A stretch of 64,000 nucleotides of DNA from Bombiscardovia apis. Its GTDB lineage: Bacteria; Actinomycetota; Actinomycetes; Actinomycetales; Bifidobacteriaceae. Positions 47,200 through 57,949 of this stretch are shown here, one piece after another. The notes below the pieces were generated by a model, which did no database searches, was not told where the DNA came from, and was given only the letters and a program-made list of their open reading frames with translations. The number at the start of each line of letters is the position of its first letter. The first letter of the stretch is position 1. The stretch spans positions 1,302,001 to 1,366,000 of the forward strand of contig NZ_AP026800.1 of NCBI RefSeq assembly GCF_033095945.1, in the 5' to 3' direction. Made by a program: the position numbers and the translations under genes.

Positions 47200-48483
47200 T
47201 CAGGCGCACACCAATGAGTGCAGGGCCAGCGCAGAGCCATCGGTTAGGCTAGCCACCTGATCGATGGCCACCCGCAGGCGTTCGCTGTCGTTGGTGGCCT
47301 GTGCCCAGTCCTCCAAGAAGACGTTTTCCAAAGCAGCGTAAGGCCTAGGAGAGTCGGACATCATCACATCAACCAAATCGGTAATAATCTTCAATTGCCG
47401 GTCATGGAAGGGGTCGCGCTCGCGCGGTTCCATCACGAAATAAGCGGAAATGCCCTTCAAAGCCACTATCTCGTATGAAGTCTCTTCAGGGATGATTACC
47501 GAAGCTGAGTAGCGGGTTAGCGGTCCCTGTCCATAGTGGGCGCGCGTAGCTCGCTCAACAGAATTTGCGAATCGGCCTATGAGAGCGCTAGTCAGATTCT
47601 TCAGCTGAGCCAAAGCCCGGCGAGAACCGTTAAAGTGAACCGGCAGTAAGGGCTTGAGCCGTTCTAGCGCTTCAAGTAACAAGTCAGCATTCCACTGGTT
47701 GCCGTACCAAGAGCGAGCCGAAGCAACCACCGCATCCATAATGCGCGGGTCCGTAAGAGCAATCGAATTGAAGGATCCGCCCACAATAGCATCCTCGACA
47801 TCGTGCACCGAGTAGGCGATGTCGTCGGAGAGGTCCATCACCTGGCATTCCATAGGAGTAGAGCCGACGGGCGCATCTTGCTTGAGCCAGCGGAAAACCG
47901 TCTCATCGTCTGGGTAGACGCAATATTTGAGACTGCGCTCCCCCTTGGTATGCTCAGCCGCATCGGCCAGCGTCCAGGGATACTTTACGGCAGCGTCGAG
48001 GGCGGCACGGGTCAAATTCACGCCCGCCGAGCGGCCGTCGTCATGAAATACTTTGGGCTCAAGCCGGGTCAAGAGACGCATCGTTTGCGCATTGCCCTCA
48101 AAACCGCCAATGCCCGAGGCAATATCTGACAAAGCCCGCTCGCCGTTGTGCCCAAAAGGCGGATGACCTAGGTCGTGGGCCAAGCAGGCGCAGTCCACCA
48201 CATCGGGATCGCAGCCTAGCATCACACCAATCTGGCGGCCAATCTGGGCCACTTCGAGCGTGTGAGTCAGTCGGGTTCGAGCAAAGTCGTCAGAGCCAGC
48301 CACTAAAACTTGAGTCTTAGCTCCCAGCCTGCGCAGGGCCGAGGAATGCACTAAGCGGGCACGATCGCGCTCAAAAGCGGTGCGAGACTGCGATTTGGGG
48401 GGCTCCGGAGCCCATCGCTCCTCATCTGCCTCTTGATAGCCTTCTGCACTCAAGATGAGTTCACCGTCCGTCGTGGTTACCAT
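47200..48483 (-). CDS. dgt: Deoxyguanosinetriphosphate triphosphohydrolase-like protein
   Basis: 427 residues from ATG 48483 (MVTTTDGELILSAEGYQE), preceded by AAGGGG. It hydrolyses dNTPs to nucleosides and triphosphate. HD-domain residues are TRLTHTLEVAQIGRQIG (first His), CLAHDLGHPPFGHNGE (HD pair) and DLSDDIAYSVHDVEDA (third Asp). The frame is open to 48552 but ATG 48483 has the binding site. The N-terminus marks the actinobacterial type. Confidence 0.94.
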   Translation of the reverse strand: MVTTTDGELILSAEGYQEADEERWAPEPPKSQSRTAFERDRARLVHSSALRRLGAKTQVLVAGSDDFARTRLTHTLEVAQIGRQIGVMLGCDPDVVDCACLAHDLGHPPFGHNGERALSDIASGIGGFEGNAQTMRLLTRLEPKVFHDDGRSAGVNLTRAALDAAVKYPWTLADAAEHTKGERSLKYCVYPDDETVFRWLKQDAPVGSTPMECQVMDLSDDIAYSVHDVEDAIVGGSFNSIALTDPRIMDAVVASARSWYGNQWNADLLLEALERLKPLLPVHFNGSRRALAQLKNLTSALIGRFANSVERATRAHYGQGPLTRYSASVIIPEETSYEIVALKGISAYFVMEPRERDPFHDRQLKIITDLVDVMMSDSPRPYAALENVFLEDWAQATNDSERLRVAIDQVASLTDGSALALHSLVCA

Positions 48484-48572
48484 CGGTTTCCCCTTTGCAA
48501 CCCGGCTGGGCATATAGGCACTGACCAGCCGCCCCAAGCCGTTGTGAAGCAAGTGGAGCGGCCGCCAGCGGA

Positions 48573-49031
48573 TTAGTCGAGAGAGTCTACAATTACCAAT
48601 TCAGTAGGCACATTGCCCTGAGTGGCCTTGGAGTAAGGGCAGAGCTCTTGAGTACGGTCTACCAACTTCTGGGCAGTTTCCTTGTCAACGTCGGGCAAGT
48701 AGACCTCAATCTTGGCCTTGATACCGAAGGATTCTCCTTCGTCTCCCAAAGAAATGTGGGTACGCACCTTGCTCTTAGCCAGCTTGGTAGCGGCCACACG
48801 CAGTTCTTTACCAGCCAGGCCCATAGCTCCCTGGAAGCAGGCGCCCCAGCCAATAGCGAAGAGCTGCTCGGGGTTGGTTCCCTCGCCCTTGCCACCCATT
48901 ACGACAGGCGTATCTAGATCGAGCGATAGGTCTGGCTCGTGGCTTTCAGCGTGCCCATTGCGGCCACCGGTCACCTCGGCCACAGCAGTGTAAGAGATGG
49001 TACTTGGTTCTTTTCCTTGATATGTGCTCAT
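48573..49031 (-). CDS. ohr: Organic hydroperoxide resistance protein (Ohr, OsmC family)
   Basis: 152 residues. Ohr reduces organic peroxides with two redox Cys: GACFQGA (peroxidatic) and LCPYSKAT (resolving). The start is MSTYQGKEPSTISYTAVAEV. It stands alone with no OhrR-type regulator gene beside it. Confidence 0.93.
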   Translation of the reverse strand: MSTYQGKEPSTISYTAVAEVTGGRNGHAESHEPDLSLDLDTPVVMGGKGEGTNPEQLFAIGWGACFQGAMGLAGKELRVAATKLAKSKVRTHISLGDEGESFGIKAKIEVYLPDVDKETAQKLVDRTQELCPYSKATQGNVPTELVIVDSLD

Positions 49032-49154
49032 AGCTTCATCTCAGCACGAACTGAGCGCAAATGCAAGGCGCTTGACCCAAAGAGTAATGTGAAGGTGAGC
49101 AAATCAACATTATGCCCCCACCTAAGCAGGCCCAAGTATGCTAGATAGCGAATC

Positions 49155-50546
49155 TTATAAGATGCTGGCTGGGTCGAGCAATAGCAAATCTTCTTCTGAC
49201 AAGACCTGCGGCGCATGCAAGTACAAGCGTGGAATGCGATTGCGTAGGCAGACGAATATTTCATAGCTAATCGTCTGCGCACTCAGGGCCCAATCGTCGG
49301 CAGTGGGCTCTGCGTAATCCACTCCCCTGCCCGGCCCAAAGAGTACGACGGTATCGCCTTCAGCCACGCCCATCTCGCTAGCCATGCCTTGCAGATCGAG
49401 CACGCATTGGTCCATGCAGACTCGCCCCGAAACATGCACCAACTTAGGGCCTTTCTTGGTCATCACCCTAACCGGACCGCCCAAGTGATCGTGACCAGTA
49501 AAGCCGGCCGCATCGCAGCCCGAAGCCGAGCGGTGGATGCCGTCAGCATAGCCCAGAGGCATAATCGCAGTTGAGGTTGGACGCTCAGTTACGTATGTGC
49601 GCCCATAAGAGATGCCGTGCCCTGCTGGTAGGTCCTTAATGGTGCCTAGCTGGGCCTGCACTGTCATAGCAGGATGCAGATGATAGTTGGCCGGAGTGCC
49701 CATAGAGGGGTCCGGCTCGTAGCCGTAGAGACCTATTCCAGGCCGGGTGAGGTCGTAGTGAATCTCTGGTCGGGTCAGAGTCGCTGCAGTATTGGCCAAG
49801 TGACGCACCCGCGGCTCAAGCCCCGCTGCCTGCATACGCTCGGAAAATGCTTCAAAATTACTGATTTGCTCGTCCGTTGACGTCACAAATTCACTCACCT
49901 GAGGCATGTCTGCTACGGCCAGATGGCTCCACAAGCCCACCACGTCGAAGAGACCGCGCTGGGCTCCATCTTTCAAATCAGCCAACGCTCGATCGAAGCA
50001 ATCTGCGGTGAAACCGTTGCGGCCAAAGCCGGTTTCGACCTCTACATGGACTCGGGCCTGCCGACCCAGCGCCTGAGCTGCTTGGGCAACCTGCGCAATG
50101 CCTATGAGCGAGCCCACCGAAATATCAATGTCGTGTTCAATAAGCTCTTGCAAGGGTGCCGCTGCGCTGTTGTACATCCACACCAGAATGCGGCAGCGAT
50201 CAGGACCAATGCCCGCCTGCCGCAAAAGAAGCGCCTCCCTAGGCTGAGCTGAACCCAACCAAGTAGCTCCTCCAGCGAGCGCTGCCAGAGCGGTCGGGAT
50301 GAGGCCATGCCCGTAAGCATCGGCTTTAATAACGCCCATAACCTGAGCGTCTGAGCCCGAAACTGCCACCGTTTGTGTCAGCTGCTTCATATTGGAGGCA
50401 AGGGCTGCTAGGTCTACGATGACCTGCCCTGGGTAAACTTTTAGGGCGCGCTCGTAGTTTTCTCGGCCCGTGTCCGATGAAAAATCCCATTGAGGAGCTG
50501 CGTTCAAACTCATGTTGCTATTGTGCTCCACTCTAGGTCCAAACAT
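49155..50546 (-). CDS. alr: Alanine racemase
   Basis: 463 residues, longer than most (about 370-390) because of N-terminal and C-terminal additions. It makes D-alanine for peptidoglycan. The PLP Lys74 is in VIKADAYGHG, the base Tyr is in GHGISYGRTY, and the cofactor site includes GRVCMDQCVLD. Starts at ATG 50546 or ATG 50513 (MSLNAAPQW) are both possible; 50546 has GGAA nearby. Confidence 0.95.
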   Translation of the reverse strand: MFGPRVEHNSNMSLNAAPQWDFSSDTGRENYERALKVYPGQVIVDLAALASNMKQLTQTVAVSGSDAQVMGVIKADAYGHGLIPTALAALAGGATWLGSAQPREALLLRQAGIGPDRCRILVWMYNSAAAPLQELIEHDIDISVGSLIGIAQVAQAAQALGRQARVHVEVETGFGRNGFTADCFDRALADLKDGAQRGLFDVVGLWSHLAVADMPQVSEFVTSTDEQISNFEAFSERMQAAGLEPRVRHLANTAATLTRPEIHYDLTRPGIGLYGYEPDPSMGTPANYHLHPAMTVQAQLGTIKDLPAGHGISYGRTYVTERPTSTAIMPLGYADGIHRSASGCDAAGFTGHDHLGGPVRVMTKKGPKLVHVSGRVCMDQCVLDLQGMASEMGVAEGDTVVLFGPGRGVDYAEPTADDWALSAQTISYEIFVCLRNRIPRLYLHAPQVLSEEDLLLLDPASIL

Positions 50547-50599
50547 GCCGATTCCGCAGATACTATAACGGAACCGGCACGAATGTCACTTAGTGTTTG

Positions 50600-51301
50600 T
50601 CAACGGTCGTGGCGCTGGTAGGCCAGGCGAATAGGCTCCATATTGGGGTCGCGGTCGTCGTGCACTCCGATAATGCCGCAGCGGGTAAAGCCGTTGGCTT
50701 CCAAAATGTGCTGCATGGCGTAATTCTTGGGGCCGGTGTCTACGCGGACGTTGGCGTGGTGACGCATGCACCAGGAGAGCATATCTGCCGCGGCTTTCTT
50801 GCCCAAGCCAGAGGCTGCCATCCGGTGAATGGTCATATACGGGTCGTCATCTAACCAGGCGCCGTCAATCTCTACGTAGGTGGGGTCGATGCCGTCGAAG
50901 AAGGAGAAGATACCAATAATGCGCTCGTGCTCGCCGTGGACTTCTTCCAATTCTGGAGGTTCGTAGGTAGATGCTGCAGCTGCCTCTGAATCGAGCGCCG
51001 CATCGTCTACTAACAGATAGGTGTTGCCGTTACGAATATCGGCTTCAATCATCTCTGGGAAGGGGTATTTGGTGCCCCACTGCTCGGGATTGCCTGCCTC
51101 AGCCATGACCTGCCGGGCGCGAGCATATATCTCTTCAATCGCAGGCACGTCTTCTAACGTGGCATGGCGCAGCCAACGCTGTCCGGGGTTTGAACGCTGC
51201 AAAGGACACCTCAATTCTTGGGTGAGTTCGTATCCGTTGGACCTTGTGGGTCCGATGGATTTGCCGAAGCACGAGTTTAACGGTTGCCGCAGGACAGCCA
51301 T
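50600..51301 (-). CDS. GNAT-type N-acetyltransferase
   Basis: 233 residues from ATG 51301, preceded by GGACGAG; the frame extends to 51343. The GNAT region begins near RHATLEDVPAIEEIYARARQ, and the acetyl-CoA site is IHRMAASGLGKKAAADMLSW (R/QxxGxG/A seen as ASGLGKKA). It ends in CGIIGVHDDRDPNMEPIRLAY. The substrate is unknown. It is followed by alr on the same strand. Confidence 0.83.
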   Translation of the reverse strand: MAVLRQPLNSCFGKSIGPTRSNGYELTQELRCPLQRSNPGQRWLRHATLEDVPAIEEIYARARQVMAEAGNPEQWGTKYPFPEMIEADIRNGNTYLLVDDAALDSEAAAASTYEPPELEEVHGEHERIIGIFSFFDGIDPTYVEIDGAWLDDDPYMTIHRMAASGLGKKAAADMLSWCMRHHANVRVDTGPKNYAMQHILEANGFTRCGIIGVHDDRDPNMEPIRLAYQRHDR

Positions 51302-51446
51302 AGCTCGTCCGCACAGAGCGAAGCAGTCAATAGCGCGGTCCACCCTTCCCTATCTTTGCGCAAAACACAAGTATTGCAGTCGCTGAAGGCACAAAAATGG
51401 GCAAACCCCGGAGAGCCTGCCCATAGAGAAAAACTACTGTTTGCGC

Positions 51447-51929
51447 TCACACTACTTTGCGCTCGAAGGGGTCAGAAGAGATACCAGCATCGACGATGTC
51501 TCGGCTCCACTGCTTAGCCGAGAAGAGCGAGTGGTCGCGGTAGTTGCCACAGGAAGTGATTTCAGTGCCTGGCACATCTTCCCAAGTTGCTTCGCTGGCG
51601 ATGAACTCTAGGGATTCCTTGAGTGCTTTGGCAACCTCTTCGGTGGAGTGGCGGCCCCATGCCAGCAGGTGGAAGCCGGTGCGGCAGCCGAAGGGTGAGC
51701 AGTCAATATAACCGTCTAAGCGCTCGCGCATCAACACAGCTATCGTATGCTCAATGGTGTGCAAGCCAGCGGTAGGAATGGCGTTCTCGTTGGGCTGAAC
51801 TAAGCGCAGGTCGTAGTTGGAGATGACGTCTCCATTGGGGCCTTCCTGCTCGTCAATTAAGCGCACGTAAGGGGCCTTCACCTTAGTGTGGTCAAGCTGA
51901 AAACTCTCAACTAAGGGCTTATCTGCCAT
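51447..51929 (-). CDS. luxS: S-ribosylhomocysteine lyase
   Basis: 160 residues from ATG 51929 ([20 protein letters not shown]), preceded by AAAGGA. It splits S-ribosylhomocysteine to homocysteine and DPD, the precursor of AI-2. Metal ligands are HTIEH (His57, His61) and the C-terminal Cys in ITSCGNYRD; the catalytic Cys82 is in FGCRTGF. It works downstream of metK in the methyl cycle. AI-2 signalling cannot be inferred from this alone. Confidence 0.97.
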   Translation of the reverse strand: MADKPLVESFQLDHTKVKAPYVRLIDEQEGPNGDVISNYDLRLVQPNENAIPTAGLHTIEHTIAVLMRERLDGYIDCSPFGCRTGFHLLAWGRHSTEEVAKALKESLEFIASEATWEDVPGTEITSCGNYRDHSLFSAKQWSRDIVDAGISSDPFERKVV

Positions 51930-52009
51930 AGTACGTCCTTTCATACACTTACCAATGCGTCCTTGATTCCATTCTAGGCGGCCGAAGGCAACTTGCCAAT
52001 ACTCGTTAC

Positions 52010-53959
52010 CTACTTGAACGCCCGAATAGCGTCTATAAACTGCTTGCCGTAGAGCTCCAGCTTGTGCTCGCCAACGCCAGAAACCTCAAGGAAAGTTTCA
52101 TCGCTAGTGGGCTTGACCCGGCACATATCGCGCAGGGACTTATCCGAGAAGACGATATAGGGCGGTTTGCCAATTTCGCGGGCAATCTTAGTGCGCACCT
52201 CGCGCAGGACTTGGAAGAGGCGCTCTTGCTCTTCGCTGACAATTTCTTCCCCACCGCTGGCCGCGCTGGTAGAACCGTAGGCCTTGCCCGAGGCTTTAGA
52301 CGAGGCCACGGTGAGCCGCTTGCGCTGGGCCTGCTTCATCTCATAGTGGAAGTCGGGTTGCACGGTCTGAGCGGCTTTGGGGCCAAACTGTACTAGGGGC
52401 AAGCGCCCTTCGGTAATGGCAAGGTAGCCGTCGGAAGCCATCTGGTTTAAGACATCGCGCACTCGAGCAACGCTCACACCTTCCAAAGCTCCATAGGATG
52501 GGCAGCGGTCTAATCGTCGGCTCAAGAGGTCTAGCGACTTGGACCCCACCAGCACCTGTACAATTTTGCCCGAGCCGAAGCCCTGGTGCACATCGTGAAC
52601 GCAGCGCGATATGGCCCGGGCCATGTCTGACACGTCGATCGTAGAGAAGGTCGAGAGGCAGTTGGAGCAATTCGCACAGCCTTGCTGATTCTTGTCCGAG
52701 CCTGGCACACCTTCTTCACTCCCCTCAACCGCTGCTGGAGAAGGAGCAGCGACAGACTGGGCTGCCTCCTCTCCAAAGTAGTTGAGCATGTATTGGTGAA
52801 GGCAGGCGGTGGTGCGGCAATAGCCAATCATCGTGTTGAGCAGCCGCCGGTGCCCAGCGCGCACTGCCTCGGCTTCCTCGCCCGTCAGCCGTTCGTTGCC
52901 CGAATCCAAATCAAGTAAACGCCTGCGGGTCACGATATCTGACTCATTCCAAAGCAAGGTACAGCGGGCAGGTTCTCCATCTCGCCCAGCGCGACCCGCC
53001 TCCTGATAGTATGCCTCTATTGACTCAGGCATGTTGTGGTGAATCACATAGCGCACGTTGGACTTGTCGATGCCCATACCGAAAGCGTTAGTAGCTACAA
53101 CGACTTGTACTTCGTCATTAACGAAGTCAGCCTGAGCCGTATCTCTCTGGTCCGGACTTAAACCACCGTGGTAGTTGGTTGCAGGAATACCGTGGCGCTC
53201 TAGCATGTCTGCCAGCGCTTCGGTCTCCTTGCGGGTGGCGCAGTAGACAATACCCGATTCGTCTTTGTGGTCTTTGGCATAGCGGCAGACCCAAGCGTTT
53301 TTCTCCTTGGTTTCCAGCTTGACCACATCGAAAAACAAGTTGGGCCGGTCGAAACCAGTAACGGCCAAGTAAGGGTTTTCTAAGCGGAGCATCTTGACGA
53401 TATCTCGGCGCACCTGTTCCGTAGCGGTTGCGGTAAAAGCAGCCACTCGCGGCCGATTCGGCAGACTCTCGATGAAGTCACCAATGCCCATATAAGCCGG
53501 CCGGAAATCCTGGCCCCACTGGGAGACACAGTGGGCCTCGTCTACCGCAAGCAGGCCAATCGGTGTGCGCTGGGCAAACTCCATAAACCGCGGCGCCCCC
53601 AATCGCTCGGGCGCCACATAGAGCAGTTTGCACTCACCCCGAGCTGCCTGAGATAAGACCAAGGCTTGCTCGTCTGGACTCTGAGTAGAGTTGACAAAAC
53701 CGGCGTGAATGCCCGCATCCTCAAGACTATCAACCTGATCGCGCATGAGCGAAACCAGCGGCGAAATCACAATAGTTACGCCCTCTACCAGGGTGGCAGG
53801 AATCTGATAACAGATGGACTTTCCAGCTCCCGTAGGCATCACGCCGAGGCAGTCGCGGCCCTCTAATATCGCCGAAACCAAACCTTCTTGGCCCGGGCGA
53901 AAGGATTCGTAGCCGAAGTACTGCTTGAGTGAGGCGCGCGCCTGATCCATTCCTGTCAT
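52010..53959 (-). CDS. recQ: ATP-dependent DNA helicase RecQ
   Basis: 649 residues. Walker A is [19 protein letters not shown] is [12 protein letters not shown], and motif VI ends [12 protein letters not shown] zinc motif follows ([17 protein letters not shown] and CANCSNC). A winged helix and an HRDC domain ([16 protein letters not shown] to the end) close the protein. It is the full-length bacterial type. ATG 53950 is an alternative start. Confidence 0.95.
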   Translation of the reverse strand: MTGMDQARASLKQYFGYESFRPGQEGLVSAILEGRDCLGVMPTGAGKSICYQIPATLVEGVTIVISPLVSLMRDQVDSLEDAGIHAGFVNSTQSPDEQALVLSQAARGECKLLYVAPERLGAPRFMEFAQRTPIGLLAVDEAHCVSQWGQDFRPAYMGIGDFIESLPNRPRVAAFTATATEQVRRDIVKMLRLENPYLAVTGFDRPNLFFDVVKLETKEKNAWVCRYAKDHKDESGIVYCATRKETEALADMLERHGIPATNYHGGLSPDQRDTAQADFVNDEVQVVVATNAFGMGIDKSNVRYVIHHNMPESIEAYYQEAGRAGRDGEPARCTLLWNESDIVTRRRLLDLDSGNERLTGEEAEAVRAGHRRLLNTMIGYCRTTACLHQYMLNYFGEEAAQSVAAPSPAAVEGSEEGVPGSDKNQQGCANCSNCLSTFSTIDVSDMARAISRCVHDVHQGFGSGKIVQVLVGSKSLDLLSRRLDRCPSYGALEGVSVARVRDVLNQMASDGYLAITEGRLPLVQFGPKAAQTVQPDFHYEMKQAQRKRLTVASSKASGKAYGSTSAASGGEEIVSEEQERLFQVLREVRTKIAREIGKPPYIVFSDKSLRDMCRVKPTSDETFLEVSGVGEHKLELYGKQFIDAIRAFK

Positions 53960-54056
53960 AGTCTCCCAGTCTATGGCCCACGCTCCCCCAGCGCACCCCT
54001 TCTACGCAATGTGCATAAACTCAAGCCCCCAGCAGCCTTGTGGATAAGCGCTATAT

Positions 54057-54983
54057 TTAGCCCAAAACTGGTAAACGCTGAATGCTGGGCAGCTCCCTAC
54101 GACGGGTGAGCCAGAGGTTGAGCCCAAAGCAGACGGAGCAAATCAGCGCAGCCATACCCAGTTGCGGCCAGATAGAAAAGGTAGTCTGGTAATCCCAGAG
54201 CTCAAAACCAGGCCCATCCGTGTACATACGACGGCTCACTCTTCCTCTCATGAGTCCAATTGCTAAAGCGCGAGTATCTGCAAAGGCAAAGTTATAAGAC
54301 GAATTCCAGGCCCACAACAGTAAACCTGCAAATGCCAGCGCAATACCTTGCCTCAACTTCAACCTAGTAAATACAGCCGAAAGCAATTGGCTCAAAGCCA
54401 TGCAGATCAGCAAGGTTAAGAAGATATTGCAGAAGAGGGCAAAGTAATTAGTGTAGGGAGAGAGTTCTACAGGAATTTTCGGGTCGCTGGGAAACTGTAT
54501 TGGTCCAAAGACATTAGACCGGCTCCAGGCGAAAGCCATGCTTCCCAAAGAAGGGCGTATATTATTAATCCCAAATGGCCCTGGCGGAACTAACGCAACC
54601 AGCAGCGTAGCCAAGAGCGATAAACAAGCTGCGAGGATGGAATCACCAAGGGTTTGTGTGATGACTATAACCCTCCTAGGTATTGCATTGCTTACTAGGC
54701 TGCGGAAAGTTAAGACCGAGAAAACTGCACAAGCAACGAGCACTATGCAATCCTCAACATAGCCAAGATGAAACATCGGAGTTGAGTTGAGACCGACACT
54801 TCCTTTAGTGAGTACATTGCTAACAAAGCTAAACACAAGCGGCACGAGTGCAGCGACTAACCAGCAGAGGAAGGGGACCATGCGTGGCAGCATTTGCACC
54901 CGCAAGGCGGCCCATGTTTGCGATTGGCGCACGGTTTGGAGGCGCTCGCTCATTGGCCCGAATGGTTTCAGACGCGGTTTCAT
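54057..54983 (-). CDS. ABC exporter membrane subunit (YtrC/YtrD-like)
   Basis: 308 residues with about six TM segments (about 33-56, 75-97, 113-133, 183-206, 213-231, 277-297). There is no strong domain hallmark; identity is set by the 4-bp overlap with the ATPase gene upstream. N-terminal 30 residues are basic and cytoplasmic. Confidence 0.75.
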   Translation of the reverse strand: MKPRLKPFGPMSERLQTVRQSQTWAALRVQMLPRMVPFLCWLVAALVPLVFSFVSNVLTKGSVGLNSTPMFHLGYVEDCIVLVACAVFSVLTFRSLVSNAIPRRVIVITQTLGDSILAACLSLLATLLVALVPPGPFGINNIRPSLGSMAFAWSRSNVFGPIQFPSDPKIPVELSPYTNYFALFCNIFLTLLICMALSQLLSAVFTRLKLRQGIALAFAGLLLWAWNSSYNFAFADTRALAIGLMRGRVSRRMYTDGPGFELWDYQTTFSIWPQLGMAALICSVCFGLNLWLTRRRELPSIQRLPVLG

Positions 54984-55840
54984 AGCTGGCCGCCTTCCGT
55001 GAGATAGATACAGTACGTTTGCAAATCTAAGGCTTGGGAGAGCACACCCTGCGGCAGATCGCTCGGCAGGTCACCGGCCACGCCCACTTGAATCATCTGC
55101 CCAAGTTTCTGCCGACTCAAGACCCTTGACCCGCGCGAGCGCAAGTAGGGGTCAATCTGTTCGGGCCGCCCAATAAGCCCGTAGCCCATGCCCGGAAGGC
55201 CTTCAAGGTCGAATGATGAAACCAAGCGCCCCTGATCAAGCACGTAGGCCTGGTTGATGAGGCCTTCTATTTCGCTAATGATATGGGTCGATATGAGGAT
55301 TGCACGCTCGCGCTGCTCGTAGGCTTCTAAAATGAAGCGGTATATGAGCTTGCGCCCTGCTGCATCAACACCGTTGGTGGACTCATCCAAGAGCACGTAG
55401 TCTGCTGGCAAGCTCAGGGCCAGCGTCGCTTTAACTTCCTGCCGCTGGCCAAGAGACAGGGAGGAAAAACGCCGGGTGGACTCTATGCCAAAAGCATTGA
55501 GCATACGATCTGCGAAGGCCCAATCGAAATCACCATACAAGGTCTGTGCCAAGCGCAGGCAGCGGCGAACAGTTGCATAAGCTGGGTAGGGCCAGGTGCC
55601 ATCTACCAAGGCGATGCGCCGCTGCAAGGACCCGCAATCTTCCAAACGTTTGCCATCTACCAGCATCATGCCGCTATCGGCTTTGAGTCGGTCGGCAATC
55701 ACGTTGAGCAGGGTCGTTTTACCGGCGCCGTTGCGGCCAAAAAGCCCATAGATGAGGCCGGTCTGCAGGTCGAGACTCACCCGATCCAAGGCGCTCTTGC
55801 CCCGGTAGCTTTTCGTTACATTTGTAAGCGTCAAACTCAT
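54980..55840 (-). CDS. ABC transporter ATP-binding protein (YtrB-like)
   Basis: 286 residues. Walker A is GRNGAGKTTLL, the signature is LSLGQRQEVKATLAL, and Walker B is YVLLDES with Ser in place of the usual Pro at DEP. It overlaps the GntR gene by 4 bp and the permease gene by 4 bp. Three genes, regulator, ATPase and permease, form the YtrA-type operon, known in other bacteria to respond to envelope-targeting antibiotics. Confidence 0.9.
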   Translation of the reverse strand: MSLTLTNVTKSYRGKSALDRVSLDLQTGLIYGLFGRNGAGKTTLLNVIADRLKADSGMMLVDGKRLEDCGSLQRRIALVDGTWPYPAYATVRRCLRLAQTLYGDFDWAFADRMLNAFGIESTRRFSSLSLGQRQEVKATLALSLPADYVLLDESTNGVDAAGRKLIYRFILEAYEQRERAILISTHIISEIEGLINQAYVLDQGRLVSSFDLEGLPGMGYGLIGRPEQIDPYLRSRGSRVLSRQKLGQMIQVGVAGDLPSDLPQGVLSQALDLQTYCIYLTEGGQL

Positions 55841-56202
55841 TGGTATTCCCTCTCGATAGCTGCCTTGAGCTGGCTGGAGCTAATGCCCAAAGCCTTAGCT
55901 TGAGCAACGAGCTGCCCGAGCTGGTGCTCCATAAGGTCGTCTCGCTGGGCCTTGCGCGCCCGTTCTTGCGCTCCGGTGGTGACGAACATTCCCAGACCCC
56001 GCCGCTTTTCGATGAACCCCTGACTTACGAGCAGGTTCATTCCCTTCAAAACGGTGGCCGGGTTGATGTTGTAGGCCACAGAAATCTCAGTAGTGCTGGG
56101 CACCTGATCCCCCTCGCCAATGCGGCCGGCGGCTATGGATTCACTCAGTTCGTGTGCCACCTGCCGAAAGAGGGGGGTCGTACTGGAAAAATCAAACTGC
56201 AT
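55837..56202 (-). CDS. GntR-family (YtrA-type) repressor
   Basis: 121 residues, the short YtrA subfamily with no large effector domain. The winged helix-turn-helix is FRQVAHELSESIAAGRIGEG, VPSTTEISVAYNINPATVLK and GFIEKRRGLGMFV. A helical tail of about 45 residues should dimerise. It is the first gene of the operon. Upstream dyads at 56238-56255 and 56272-56297 are candidate operators. Confidence 0.91.
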   Translation of the reverse strand: MQFDFSSTTPLFRQVAHELSESIAAGRIGEGDQVPSTTEISVAYNINPATVLKGMNLLVSQGFIEKRRGLGMFVTTGAQERARKAQRDDLMEHQLGQLVAQAKALGISSSQLKAAIEREYQ

Positions 56203-56237
56203 AGTCTCTTGCCTTGCCGCTGCTGAGAGCCGATGAC

Positions 56238-56297
56238 CCCAATCCCGCCATTGGGTGAACCATTCAACTCAGTTAGTTAATTACTTGTGTACCTAAC
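56238..56297. promoter_or_regulatory. Dyads upstream of the GntR/ABC operon
   Basis: CCCAAT-N6-ATTGGG at 56238-56255 (6-bp perfect arms) and GTTAG-N16-CTAAC at 56272-56297. Both lie between the GntR start and the importer ATPase gene, in an A/T-rich stretch. They are candidate sites for autoregulation; neither matches a GntR consensus I can cite. Confidence 0.35.
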
Positions 56298-56339
56298 CAT
56301 ATAGCCTATGAGTCTACAACGCAAGTCGAAAGTTATTAT

Positions 56340-57128
56340 TTACAAGCTCGCTGCTGCTATAAGCGAGCGAGTATAAGGGCTGCGGGGCTGAGTAAGTACC
56401 TGCCGAGTGGGGCCTTCCTCGGTCATGTGGCCTTCTTCGAGGACTAGGATGCGCTCTGCCATGTGTTGGACTATTCCTAGGTCGTGGGAAACGATGATAA
56501 TAGCGGTTTCGGGGCGGGCCTGACGGATAGTGTTGAAGGTTTCTAGTACAGACAGTCGGGCCGATACGTCGAGCGAAGACATGGGTTCGTCGGCAACTAG
56601 CAGGCGGGGGCTAGTTACGAGTGCTCGGGCTATCGCAATGCGCTGGGCCTGACCGCCTGAGCAGTCAGCTGGGAAGCGGTCCGCAAATTGGGCAGGGTCT
56701 AAGCCCACCGCCTCCAAGGCATCGAGCGAACGCTGGCGAATACTTTCGCTGCCCAATCCCAGCTGTTTGGCCTGAATACGCAAGGGCTCCCCTACCGAGC
56801 GAAGAGCTGGCCAGCGGGGGTCGAGGGAGGCGAAAGGATTTTGAAAAACTAAGCTCGCCTGCCTGCGCAAAGCCCGGTATCCAGCACTTGTGGGGCCTTC
56901 TAGAGGCAAACCGTCGTAGCACACCGAGCCCGCGTCCAAGCTTTCAAGGCCCAATAGGATCCGAATGAGCGTGGACTTACCCGAGCCAGACCCGCCCACG
57001 ACAGCAAGACAGCTGCCCTGATTCACAGCAACCGAGACGCGGTCCAACACCAAGCGCGACTGCCTACCGTGTCCAAACGATTTGCAAATATCCTGGCCTT
57101 CAATCAGTGCTACTGCTGGCTCTTTCAT
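56340..57128 (-). CDS. Peptide-type ABC importer ATPase (DppF-like)
   Basis: 262 residues. Walker A is GGSGSGKST, the signature is CSGGQAQRIAIARAL, and Walker B LLVADEPMSSLD. It lacks the C-terminal oligopeptide-specific extension seen in its partner. It overlaps the upstream ATPase gene by 4 bp. Last gene of the five-gene importer operon. Confidence 0.92.
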   Translation of the reverse strand: MKEPAVALIEGQDICKSFGHGRQSRLVLDRVSVAVNQGSCLAVVGGSGSGKSTLIRILLGLESLDAGSVCYDGLPLEGPTSAGYRALRRQASLVFQNPFASLDPRWPALRSVGEPLRIQAKQLGLGSESIRQRSLDALEAVGLDPAQFADRFPADCSGGQAQRIAIARALVTSPRLLVADEPMSSLDVSARLSVLETFNTIRQARPETAIIIVSHDLGIVQHMAERILVLEEGHMTEEGPTRQVLTQPRSPYTRSLIAAASL

Positions 57129-57949
57129 CGTTTGCTCTCCTCATCAATGGTGGAGTCGCGCTCCGAATTGGCGCTCAGGCTTGCCTGCAAAGTCAACTGC
57201 CGGGCCGCCGAAACCAATCGCTGAGTTGAAGCTACCTGCGGCTGGTCAAGCAGCTGGGAAGTGGCACCGTGCTCCACTACCCGCCCCTGGCTGAGCACAT
57301 ACGAGACTTGGCAGGCCCTCGCCAAAACAGTGAAATCATGAGTCACAAAAAGCAAAGAGGCACCGGAGCCGTCCACCAGTCGCGTTAGCAGGTCGAGAAT
57401 CGAACGCTGGGTAATAGAATCCAAGGCAGTAGTGGGTTCGTCAGCAATAATGAGCCTAGGCGCGGTTACCAGAGCCGTCGCAATGGCCACACGCTGCTGC
57501 TGGCCGCCCGAAAGCTGGCTGGGATACGCACTGGCAAGTTCCTTCCCTAAGCCCACCCGTTCCAGCATGCCCATAACCCGGTCCTGAAGTTCTTGCCGGT
57601 TGAGTTGATAATGCATACGCAGAGGCAAGCCGACCTGCTGAGATACCGTCAACACCGGATTGAGCGACATGCCAGGATTTTGAAAGACAGTGCCGATATA
57701 GGAACCGCGAATATCTGCCATTGCATTTTCCCCGATACCCAGAATCTCCTGACCAAAGAGGCGAATAGAACCCGAGGCCTTGGCTCCTACGGGCAGCAAG
57801 CCGAGCACAGCCTTCGTAATCATTGACTTTCCGGAACCAGAAGGACCGATAAGCCCCACTCGCTGGCCGTCTGCAACTTCTAGGCTGGCATCTTTCACGA
57901 TGTGGCTGCCGCCTGCTTCCACGTTCAAATCCTCAATAACTAGGCTCAT
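57125..57949 (-). CDS. Peptide-type ABC importer ATPase (DppD-like)
   Basis: 274 residues. Walker A is GPSGSGKSM, the signature is [15 protein letters not shown], and Walker [13 protein letters not shown]. It overlaps both neighbours by 4 bp. A heterodimer with the DppF-like protein is expected. Confidence 0.92.
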   Translation of the reverse strand: MSLVIEDLNVEAGGSHIVKDASLEVADGQRVGLIGPSGSGKSMITKAVLGLLPVGAKASGSIRLFGQEILGIGENAMADIRGSYIGTVFQNPGMSLNPVLTVSQQVGLPLRMHYQLNRQELQDRVMGMLERVGLGKELASAYPSQLSGGQQQRVAIATALVTAPRLIIADEPTTALDSITQRSILDLLTRLVDGSGASLLFVTHDFTVLARACQVSYVLSQGRVVEHGATSQLLDQPQVASTQRLVSAARQLTLQASLSANSERDSTIDEESKR